The notes beneath the pieces were generated by a model, which did not search any database, was not told where the DNA came from, and saw only the letters and a program-made list of their open reading frames with translations. The translations under genes and the position numbers were made by a program. Shown here piece by piece: positions 7,416-13,644 of a stretch of DNA of 13,644 nt. This stretch comes from Darksidea phi (taxonomy: Eukaryota; Ascomycota; Dothideomycetes; Pleosporales; Lentitheciaceae). Every line of letters starts with the position of its first letter. Position 1 is the first letter of the stretch. The stretch is from the NCBI GenBank assembly GCA_030770425.1, contig JASJFT010000442.1, forward strand, positions 1 to 13,644, read 5' to 3'.

Positions 7416-10400
7416 CTAGTCAATATTTCAAATGTCTTCTTTTAGTAAAGTAGCACTACTTTGTTCTGCAATTCAAGCATAATCTTTTAAGATAGGTATA
7501 CCACCCTTCCATATTTGACCATACCTTTTTTCTAATGGATTATAATCTTCTAATATAGATAAAGCATATGGAGATATACGACCATATCTCTTCATTGGTT
7601 TATGATTTTCTACGAATGTATCATCAGACCATACATGACCAAACCTCTTAAGTGTTTCAGGGTTATATACTTCTCTTATTGGAGCTTTTCTAATAGCACT
7701 GTTATGTTGAGTATCTAAAAGAGAATTTTGAGTATCAACCACAACATTATTATCACTAAAACTTTGACTATCTAGATTTTCTGTAATAAGACCAATACCT
7801 TTTGACATATAACTATTACTTCCAACATTAGGACTAGAATTACCTAATGTTGAACTATTATCCACAATTGGGCTAGAATACTCTATCAGTGGACTAGAAT
7901 TTCTAACAATTGGACTCTGTCATTGAAGCAATCTTTGATCAACTATTGGACTTGAACTATAATGTCCAAATGGGTTAGATCAGTCAATTACTGGACTACT
8001 TGTTCCTGTAAGAGGACTATCATTTAACGCCTTTCTACATAAATTTACTGCATCACGTATAATAATATCTTTTCTAAGTCCCAAGCTTTCTGAAGTACTA
8101 ATCCTATTAACTAAAATTCTTTGATTCTCATAAGATTCATCCAGAAGATATTTTAATATAGCAGACAGAACTTGAGGTCTTTCTCTTACAGGAATATCTT
8201 GATTTATATAGGGATTGATAAGATTTTCATCATAATACCTATCTGTGTATAAATTACACACTTTATTTTTATTTCCATAAAAAAGATCTATAAATTTATC
8301 AAGATAAGATGAATCCTTTCAAACATCTACTTCCACAGGTTCCTCTAAATAATCATCCAAATATTGCAATTCAAATAACCTATCTAAATTACAATCCGTA
8401 TTCAACCCAATTTTCTGTACACCCGAAAGATTTAGAATATCTGATATATCTTCCTTGATTAAAATATAAATTATACCGCTTAATATTATATTAATAAATA
8501 TGAGAGAAACACTAAGTATCTTACTAGTTAAAAAACTAAGTCCTATTTTTTTATTGTTATTTTCCATATTCCTATTCGTAAAATTTAAAGTATGGTATTG
8601 TCTGTCGTTAACATCCAAAATTAATGGTTTTGTATCTACTCACAACCCATTACTATAAACTTTTGTTCTTTTAGTGTAAGAATCTGTAGAAAGCGTTAGT
8701 TTACGAGGTATTTTTATATTTACATAACCCGAACTCATATTTTTATTTGATTCATATCTAAAAGTTTTAACATCCTCACCTAAATATAGCTTATTGAAGT
8801 CTTCATATGTTAAGCTTTTATAGTCTTTATCGTTATCAAATGGTACTATTACAGTATCATCTTTTTTATTAACAAAAACACCTTTATTCTTAAAAATATA
8901 TTTTCCCTCCTTATTTTTTAAAGAATAAGTTTTATTACTTATAAAATAACCCTCAGCAATCTCATGCTCTAATTTGAATTTACCCATTTCTCTACCAACA
9001 GAATCTTTATCTAACTCTATATCAGTAACCAAGCTATCAGTATCACTATAATAAATAGATCCACCTCTTTTTAATACATCTAATTTTACTTTATTTATGT
9101 ATATTCTGGAATATGCAGTAATAGCAGAAGCTAATGCGATAGATACATTGTTGTATCTTTCTTCTTTATACATATTTCTGCTAGTAGAAGCATTCTTTAC
9201 TAAATCAAATAGTGCTTGTTTATAATCAACATCGTTTTGTTCACATATCTTCTCAGATATTTCTTTATCATATGTCACTAAAACTTCGTCGTTCAAATAC
9301 TTAACACCCCTATATTTTCTAGTTTTTAAAATATCTAAAAAATCTTCTTCAGTAACAATTTTAGTCTCATATTTATTAATATTAGAACCAAGTTTACCTA
9401 TTAAATTATTCAATTTGGATTTAGCTAAAGCTCTCTCAACACTATCTTTACTATTTGATTTAATTGAGTATAATTCTTTGAAATACGTAGTAAATACATC
9501 TTCAGATTTATCAAAATTATATCCTTTTAATACATGTATCTTATAACCATGTTCATGAGCAAATTTTAATTCCTCGCTGAAATATCAACCTTTAAATTTC
9601 CCTAATGGTTGAATAATACCGTTATCCGTTCTAACCGATAGTAAACCTAAATAGCCATTATAGCATTCTATATCACAATAATAAAATCCAAATAAGTTTT
9701 CTATATCATCAATATTTTGATTTATATTATCAATATAAACACAACTTAATCCTGGCATAGTATTTAATGCGGCGAAAGGATATAATGAATTAACATCGTA
9801 ATAATATAAATTTGTACCATACGGTTTATAAACCTCTGTAATACCACCAAAATAACTCTCCTTAATATCATTGAATATAGATTTTTCCTTTATTAAAGGT
9901 ATATTATTATTATAATATCTCCTTAAAAATATATTCATACTCAAGGAAGATATTGTTAATGAAGAAGTAGCATGTATATGATAATTTATATAAATACTTT
10001 TTATAAATTTATCCATTACTTCATATAAACTAACTAAATCATTTTTTAAATAAAGTAAAGTCTGATCCTTCATAGACCAGTTATATTGATCTATTTCATT
10101 ATAAATATCTACATCCATATTTCCATAATATTCTATTGAAGGTTTTTCTCCTTTGTAAAAAAGAGTTTGTTTTTTAACAAAATCATATGGAAAATGTGAT
10201 TTTTTAACATCCGTTCCAAACGTCTCACACAGACTATCTAAATTAGAACTTAATAACTTAAAAGAATCTACCAATTTTATAGAAATAACTTTAACACTCT
10301 TTTCAGTTTTAACTTTAACAGATATTTTTATATTAATAATTTCCTCATCATCCCTGAATACTATACCATCTTTATATTCAAACATATTAGAATATTTTTT

Positions 10401-11612
10401 ATTAAGTCTATTTAAAGCTGGTAGTAAAAAGTAGATATCAAACCCTGCTAAATTATGAACATAAAACGTATAACCGTTATATTTATCAACTAATAAAGCA
10501 TTTAAACATTTAAACATTAAATCATCTGAATCTAAATTATCGTCTAAATAAAAAGTATTTATATCACCATCTGTATAAAAACCCATTGCATAAACATAAG
10601 ATTGTTCGTTAAACTTATAAGTTTCAAGATCCAAAGTACCAAATTTATAATCCGGGTGAGTAAGTCTAGATAACCGACCACTGATTTTATTTGCATAAAT
10701 AGGAGAAAACTTAGTAGATATTTCTCTTTTATAAACACCCTTATCTCTATTCACATAAAAACAAACATTTCCCATTGTTCTACAAACATTATCAGAATCT
10801 AAAATCTTATCAACAACATGTTGTATTTTCATACCAGATATATCATATATCTGCACAGACCATTCTTTATCGCCTAAGACATCTACGGCTAAAATATATT
10901 CATTATCTCCTACCTTTTTTTGATAAAAATCCATTTTAGTTATTAATTCATTGGACAAAGAATAATTATTAACACGTTCCTGAAAATCAATCCTAGAACC
11001 GTCTATTAAAGTAATATAAACAGAATTGTCTAAAACTTCTTTTTTCAATAAAACACCAAATCTATTACCTATATCCCCAATAGGATATATCTTATTGAAG
11101 ACACCATCTAGTTTAGATACATTAACTAAATCTTTTTGCTCTCCAAAAGACTCTTTAGTTAATCTAGGTATTTTTTTTGGTACAACATCCAAACCACACT
11201 TATATAAAATAAGTTGAATACCTATAATATCCATTTCTATAAATCTATATTTTTCCATACTTAAGTTTAACCTTCCCAATATAGTTCTTTGTAAATTCTT
11301 AATAACATCTACATAACTATCTGAACTAATATTCTTAAGAGTTATTTGCTCTCCCAAAGTTTTCCACTGAACAATTTGTTCTTTTCCATTTTGTTCAGTA
11401 TTTTTATAATTCAACCTAACCAACAAAATATATTTTCTACCATATTTTAGTAATGATAACTCATCACTAAATTTATCAAAATCCAAAAAACTATCCATAT
11501 TTATATATATAGATTTTGAAAGACTCTTTTTTTCTACTTCCTCTACATTTTGCATAGGAAAGTTTTCAATATTCACATTATTCATACTTTTTTCTAAATT
11601 CACATTATTCAT
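7416..11612 (-). CDS. Family B (protein-primed type) DNA polymerase with a long C-terminal extension (1398 aa)
   Basis: The enzyme replicates the plasmid, probably by protein priming. Seven TGA codons are read as Trp (residues 676, 991, 1098, 1211, 1231, 1380 and 1395); all segments share one frame and the first true stop is TAG at 7416. Motifs seen: Exo I DLET (Asp328, Glu330), Exo II HNLAGFD (Asn387, Asp392), Exo III YLKND (Tyr521, Asp525), motif A DVNSLYP (Asp606), motif B KSKLNNLIGKLG (Lys731-Gly742), motif C YSDTDS (Asp857, Asp859), and KTY plus KNKGV. About 320 residues precede Exo I and could include a terminal-protein domain, as proposed for other mitochondrial plasmids. Typical polymerase sequence ends near residue 1000 (WVDTKPL). 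After it come a membrane-like segment (1032-1052), an SSPIV-type repeat array (1205-1261) and KRYG repeats (about 1317-1379). It starts at ATG 11612, 18 bases after the promoter-like motif. Confidence 0.96.
7476..7664 (-). repeat. KRYG protein repeats at the DNA polymerase C-terminus
   Basis: Three imperfect units of 19-21 residues carry KRFGHVW, KRYGRIS and KRYGQIW (Lys at residues 1322, 1341 and 1362). Each is followed by an acidic/hydrophobic stretch such as ILEDYNP or ILKDYAW. I do not recognise the repeat. Confidence 0.6.
7819..8003 (-). repeat. SSPIV-type repeat array in the DNA polymerase extension
   Basis: The phrases SSPVID, SSPIVD, QSPIVR, SSPLIE and SSPIVD occur at irregular spacing of about 7-17 residues (residues 1205-1251), followed by a degenerate NSSPNVG (1258-1264). 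The DNA shows the repeated GGACTAGAA-like and ATTGGACT-like phrases on the + strand. The region is Ser/Pro-rich and probably unstructured, lying between the membrane segment and the KRYG repeats. Confidence 0.65.
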
Positions 11613-11626
11613 ACTTTTTCTAAATT
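11571..11626 (-). repeat. Duplicated start region of the DNA polymerase gene
   Basis: A 29-30 base phrase containing TTAGAAAAA(A)GTATGAATAATGTGAAT occurs twice in tandem with a 27-base period, differing by one A in the A run. It creates two start codons: ATG 11612 (first) and ATG 11585 (residue 10), each followed by MNNVN. I chose 11612 because it is 18 bases from the promoter-like motif; initiation at 11585 would remove only nine residues. Confidence 0.8.
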
Positions 11627-11630
11627 ACAC

Positions 11631-11645
11631 AAACCACAACACTAG
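11631..11645 (-). promoter_or_regulatory. Promoter-like motif of the DNA polymerase gene
   Basis: On the - strand this reads CTAGTGTTGTGGTTT, matching the RNA polymerase motif at every base of the core. It ends 18 bases before the ATG at 11612. Confidence 0.65.
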
Positions 11646-11656
11646 ATTTTAAGGTT

Positions 11657-11664
11657 CTAGATAA
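11657..11664 (-). promoter_or_regulatory. TTATCTAG element downstream of the membrane protein gene
   Basis: This lies 29 bases past the stop at 11694 and 11 bases before the DNA polymerase promoter-like motif, in an arrangement like 3253-3290 before the RNA polymerase gene. It could belong either to the 3' end of one gene or the upstream region of the next. Confidence 0.25.
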
Positions 11665-11693
11665 ACCTTTTTTTTAATAAAACAATTCAAAAT

Positions 11694-12167
11694 TTATTTC
11701 CTTTTCAAACATTCCTTGATATCAAAAATACCACGACAAATATCTAAAAACAAATAATTAAAACCTAATAATCCTACACACTCTAATAAAACAAGAATAA
11801 TAACCCTAAAAGCCAATACAGAATACACAACATAATCAAAACCCTTGCAATTAGAATAGAATACATATATTAAAGAAATTGGCATTCTAAATAATACAAT
11901 GCAAAAGGAAATCGAATGAATAATAAATAATATTACCACAATACCGTGTAACGTAGCCAAAAATATTATAAGAATTTGTATAAAACTATTAAAACATATA
12001 TAATAGTTTGTTACATAAAATAGTACAGACAATCCACCTAATAATCTAAATAATCTAAAAACAACCAAGTTATAAACAAAAATCACCTTTACAGGCAATA
12101 AAGGAAGAATAACTCCCAATCTAACACTATCAAACACACTATTAATAAAGACTATAAATCTTTGCAT
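11694..12167 (-). CDS. Small polytopic membrane protein (157 aa)
   Basis: The start is the ATG at 12167 (an upstream GTG at 12197 is also open), 18 bases after its promoter-like motif; the stop is TAA. The protein is almost entirely hydrophobic, with roughly four or five likely membrane spans (about residues 17-37, 42-60, 65-82, 85-105 and 120-142). A short basic N-terminus and a charged C-terminus (DIKECLKRK) frame them. I see no resemblance to respiratory-chain subunits or ribosomal proteins, and no known plasmid family comes to mind. It lies between sr2 and the DNA polymerase and has no counterpart on the left arm. Function unknown; the location is presumably the mitochondrial inner membrane. 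Confidence 0.75.
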   Translation of the reverse strand: MQRFIVFINSVFDSVRLGVILPLLPVKVIFVYNLVVFRLFRLLGGLSVLFYVTNYYICFNSFIQILIIFLATLHGIVVILFIIHSISFCIVLFRMPISLIYVFYSNCKGFDYVVYSVLAFRVIILVLLECVGLLGFNYLFLDICRGIFDIKECLKRK

Positions 12168-12185
12168 ATTAAAATAAACTAAAAT

Positions 12186-12200
12186 AAAACACAACACTAG
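12186..12200 (-). promoter_or_regulatory. Promoter-like motif of the membrane protein gene
   Basis: On the - strand it reads CTAGTGTTGTGTTTT, identical to the consensus except for GTGTTTT in place of GTGGTTT, the same variant seen before mkk2. It ends 18 bases before the ATG at 12167. Confidence 0.6.
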
Positions 12201-12235
12201 TATAACTTACCAAATAAAAACTCACTTTTTGACAA

Positions 12236-12285
12236 GTATAAATATAAAGAAAATATATAAAACTAGATAATTTATATATTTATAC
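12236..12285 (-). terminator. Weak AT-rich inverted repeat after sr2
   Basis: GTATAAATATA (12236-12246) can pair with TATATTTATAC (12275-12285) around a 28-base loop. It lies 29 bases after the sr2 stop and encloses a TTATCTAG copy (12263-12270, - strand). In such AT-rich sequence an 11-bp stem may be chance. Confidence 0.3.
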
Positions 12286-12313
12286 CAAAACAATTTAATT
12301 ATATAAAAACAAT

Positions 12314-12898
12314 TTATTTACGAAATAATTTCCTAATATCATTTTTAAATTCCTTCCTAACACTAAAATCATTATCCAGAGAATTTAAAAAGCTTTTATA
12401 AGAACTATGCTCAGTCATAAAATGTTTTCAAGAAACTCAACAAACCTTAGCTTTTACTCTAACACCTTTATTAATATTAGAATCTATTACTAAATTATTA
12501 TCCACTGAATTTACACCATTACCATATAAACCTATAATTGCCGCAGACGGTCTACGAGCATAACCACCAACACTTGATTGTTTGGGAGATGATGAACCAT
12601 TTTTATCAAAAAACACATTAGACACAATATCACTTTTTTTAGAACAAACACCGTCAGTAGAAGGTATTTCTAAAAAAATTTCATCTAATGTTATTAAGAA
12701 ACAAGACATAAATCCATAATAAACCAAAGACACAGCATTGAGATAATCCACAAATACATTAATATCCAAAAAGTAATTAATTCCAACCCTGCAAGAAAAT
12801 CCAACAAAGAAAACTATAAATATCTTACGAATATTTTTATAACTAAATACCCTACTGACAATATTAACAAAAATAAAATAAAATCTTTTTAAAAACAT
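12314..12898 (-). CDS. Membrane-start, Ser/Arg-containing protein sr2 (194 aa), paralogue of sr1
   Basis: The start at ATG 12898 aligns with sr1 (a TTG lies upstream at 12922) and is 22 bases after the promoter-like motif. The stop is TAA at 12314-12316, reached by reading TGA at 12437-12439 (Trp154) and 12428-12430 (Trp157) as Trp. Residues 1-75 closely match sr1: RVFxYKNIRKI, then VGFSCRVGINYF, then VSLxYYG, a hydrophobic, presumably membrane-inserted region. The conserved RRPSAxIIGLYG motif is at residues 115-126. The long Ser/Gly/Arg repeat region of sr1 is missing, so sr2 is 240 residues shorter. The C-terminus is basic (RKLFRK), as in sr1. At DNA level a 44-base run (12770-12813) is identical to sr1 2019-2062. 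Function unknown; the conserved motif suggests a shared binding partner. Confidence 0.8.
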
Positions 12899-12920
12899 AT
12901 TAATAAAAAAAAAACAAAAC

Positions 12921-12936
12921 AAACCACAACATTATA
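12921..12936 (-). promoter_or_regulatory. Promoter-like motif of sr2
   Basis: On the - strand it reads TATAATGTTGTGGTTT and ends 22 bases before the ATG at 12898. It matches the consensus over its whole 3' half. Confidence 0.6.
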
Positions 12937-12992
12937 TACTCAAAATAACAAAGATAAAACACCTAATAAAACACCTTATACAAAATTTAGCA

Positions 12993-13036
12993 GGGAATAC
13001 ATAATAGACAAATTAATTTGTCTATTATGTATTCCC
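12993..13036. repeat. 44-bp perfect palindrome
   Basis: Bases 12993-13014 (GGGAATACATAATAGACAAATT) are perfectly complementary to 13015-13036, with no spacer. It lies between the right tRNA-like gene with its orphan promoter-like motif and the sr2 promoter. Its outer bases (GGAATA) resemble those of the 24-bp palindrome at 7170-7193. It may be a terminator for the mkk3-tRNA transcript, a recombination hot spot or a mobile hairpin element of the kind known in fungal mitochondrial DNA. Confidence 0.85.
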
Positions 13037-13080
13037 CTTATTTACTCAGAAAATATCTCTATTTTTAAAAGTATATTAAT

Positions 13081-13090
13081 AAACCACCGA
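13081..13090 (-). promoter_or_regulatory. Orphan promoter-like motif after the right tRNA-like gene
   Basis: On the - strand it reads TCGGTGGTTT, starting two bases after the tRNA-like gene, as the mn2 motif does on the left arm. No ORF of note follows before the palindrome (12993-13036). It is either a remnant of a lost mn gene or a start for a short non-coding RNA. Confidence 0.4.
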
Positions 13091-13091
13091 G

Positions 13092-13163
13092 TTGGAAATA
13101 AGAGATTTGAACCCTTAACCAAATATTAATAATATTCCGCTCTACCTATTGAGCTAATTTCCT
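13092..13163 (-). tRNA. tRNA-like gene, right copy (anticodon loop reads AUU)
   Basis: This folds as the left copy does: acceptor GGAAAT/ATTTCC with A opposite A at 1-72, T8 A9, D stem GCTC/GAGC with loop AATAGGTA, anticodon stem GAATA/TATTT with loop TTATTAA, T stem AAGGG/CTCTT with loop TTCAAAT, and discriminator A. Relative to the left copy, the D stem changes A-T to G-C, and the T stem swaps T-G for G-T. Paired bases change together while loops stay fixed, so the structure has been under selection. The first ten bases overlap the end of mkk3, whose TAG stop is inside the tRNA. Confidence 0.8.
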
Positions 13164-13585
13164 TTTTTTTTTATTAGATTAGAATAATAAATTTTATTTT
13201 TATAATAATAATCTAATTTGTCTAAGCAAAAATATATATCATTCTCATATTCAATACCACTTCTTTTATCCAAAATAGTTTCAACGTTTAGACATTCAAA
13301 ATTCCCCAATTCCTTACAAAGATCCTCATAAATCTCTGCAAAAACATCAACTGTTTCAGCACCAAGAGATCTTATATTTACAATATCAAAAACAAAAGAA
13401 CCTAAATCCTTTGCAATAGCATTATTATCCTCTAAATGTTGTAATAAAACAACCTCCAATTTATAACGACCATCACCATCCGCATTAATAGTAGTACCAT
13501 CATCAATAATATCAGCTAAACCGTCTATATACCCAAGATAATCTCCAAAAAACTCATCAAAGTTTATAACTAACCCTTTTTTCAT
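13154..13585 (-). CDS. Hypothetical protein, mkk family member 3 (143 aa)
   Basis: The start is the ATG at 13585, the inverted copy of the mkk1 start; the first six codons (MKKGLV) lie in the TIR. It then diverges into an acidic protein (runs such as DIIDD and NADGDG) with a Lys/Tyr-rich tail. The C-terminal half aligns with mkk1 (VFAEIYEDLCKELGNFE with VFLDFYSDFVEELNTNFE), supporting common origin. The final codons (KKKGN and TAG) are encoded by the A-run and first ten bases of the tRNA-like gene, so maturation of the tRNA would cut the last codons and stop from the mRNA. No domain recognised. Confidence 0.78.
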   Translation of the reverse strand: MKKGLVINFDEFFGDYLGYIDGLADIIDDGTTINADGDGRYKLEVVLLQHLEDNNAIAKDLGSFVFDIVNIRSLGAETVDVFAEIYEDLCKELGNFECLNVETILDKRSGIEYENDIYFCLDKLDYYYKNKIYYSNLIKKKGN

Positions 13586-13601
13586 AACAATAAAACAAAA
13601 A

Positions 13602-13612
13602 CAAACCACAAT
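13602..13612 (-). promoter_or_regulatory. Promoter-like motif of mkk3 (in TIR)
   Basis: This is the inverted copy of 33-43 and ends 16 bases before the ATG at 13585. Confidence 0.6.
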
Positions 13613-13622
13613 CAAAAAAACG

Positions 13623-13644
13623 TTTTGGCGGTATACGACCAAAA
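13623..13644. other. Near-palindromic extreme terminus (right copy)
   Basis: This is the inverted copy of the 22-base quasi-palindrome at 1-22, with the same two non-pairing positions. Both molecule ends would therefore be able to form the same fold-back. Confidence 0.75.

Larger units (their letters stand above)
13568..13644 (-). repeat. Right terminal inverted repeat (77 bp, perfect)
   Basis: Exact inverted copy of 1-77. It ends at the last base of the window, which supports the window being the complete element. It holds the leader and first codons of the - strand end gene mkk3. Just past base 77 the two arms remain alignable at the protein level (GLVVINF against GLVINF), so the present TIR is the surviving perfect part of a longer, decaying similarity. 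Confidence 0.97.

Noticed and set aside
7819..8003. Possible CRISPR or DNA repeat array
   Set aside because: The repeats are irregular, short and in frame with a coding sequence; they are protein repeats.
7416..8618. The C-terminal part of the DNA polymerase as separate genes starting at GTG or TTG codons
   Set aside because: The frame is continuous through TGA codons, and no promoter-like motif or spacer separates the parts. Separate translation is still possible from the ATG at 8567, so it is noted as a finding.
11026..11217. + strand ORF of 63 codons
   Set aside because: Antisense to the N-terminal part of the DNA polymerase, with no upstream motif.
1..13644. Cytoplasmic killer-type linear plasmid (pGKL-like) or a bacterial/Mollicute phage
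   Set aside because: The RNA polymerase is the single-subunit T7/mitochondrial type, not the multi-subunit-related type of killer plasmids. No phage structural genes are present, and the code plus gene pair fit a fungal mitochondrial plasmid.

Overview
The window looks like a complete linear mitochondrial plasmid (an invertron), most likely from a fungus. Its two ends are a perfect 77-bp terminal inverted repeat (1-77 and 13568-13644). It is very AT-rich. Its two largest genes are a single-subunit phage/mitochondrial-type RNA polymerase and a family B DNA polymerase of the protein-primed type, the standard gene pair of fungal mitochondrial linear plasmids. TGA must be read as tryptophan (mould mitochondrial code, table 4): at least 17 in-frame TGA codons interrupt otherwise continuous genes, and the pieces are always in the same frame. 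All coordinates below use that code. The host species cannot be named from the sequence.

Layout, left arm, all + strand: TIR; mkk1 (60-512); mn1 (553-930); hairpin (977-1000); mkk2 (1049-1339); a tRNA-like gene (1402-1473); mn2 (1502-1876); sr1 (1934-3208), a membrane-start, Ser/Arg/Gly-rich protein; and the RNA polymerase (3306-7136, 1276 aa). A nested palindrome at 7143-7220 separates it from the right arm. Right arm, all - strand, reading inward from the right end: TIR; mkk3 (13585-13154); a second tRNA-like gene (13163-13092); a promoter-like motif with no gene; a 44-bp perfect palindrome (12993-13036); sr2 (12898-12314); a hydrophobic membrane protein (12167-11694); and a giant DNA polymerase (11612-7416, 1398 aa). 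All transcription runs inward from the ends and converges near 7.2-7.4 kb. mkk, mn and sr are labels of convenience for paralogous groups, not known gene names.

The two arms resemble each other in gene order: mkk, then tRNA-like gene, then (mn), then sr, then polymerase. This suggests an old inverted duplication of an end cassette, plus a tandem duplication of mkk-mn on the left. The sr1 and sr2 copies share a 44-base identical run in inverted orientation, so that part of the duplication is recent or kept alike by gene conversion.

Every one of the ten genes has the same motif, with consensus near TAGTGTTGTGGTTTT, ending 15-22 bases before its ATG. It is a strong candidate for the plasmid promoter used by its own RNA polymerase. 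The most unusual items are this motif, the covarying pair of tRNA-like genes, and the roughly 400-residue C-terminal extension of the DNA polymerase, which has a membrane segment and two repeat arrays.
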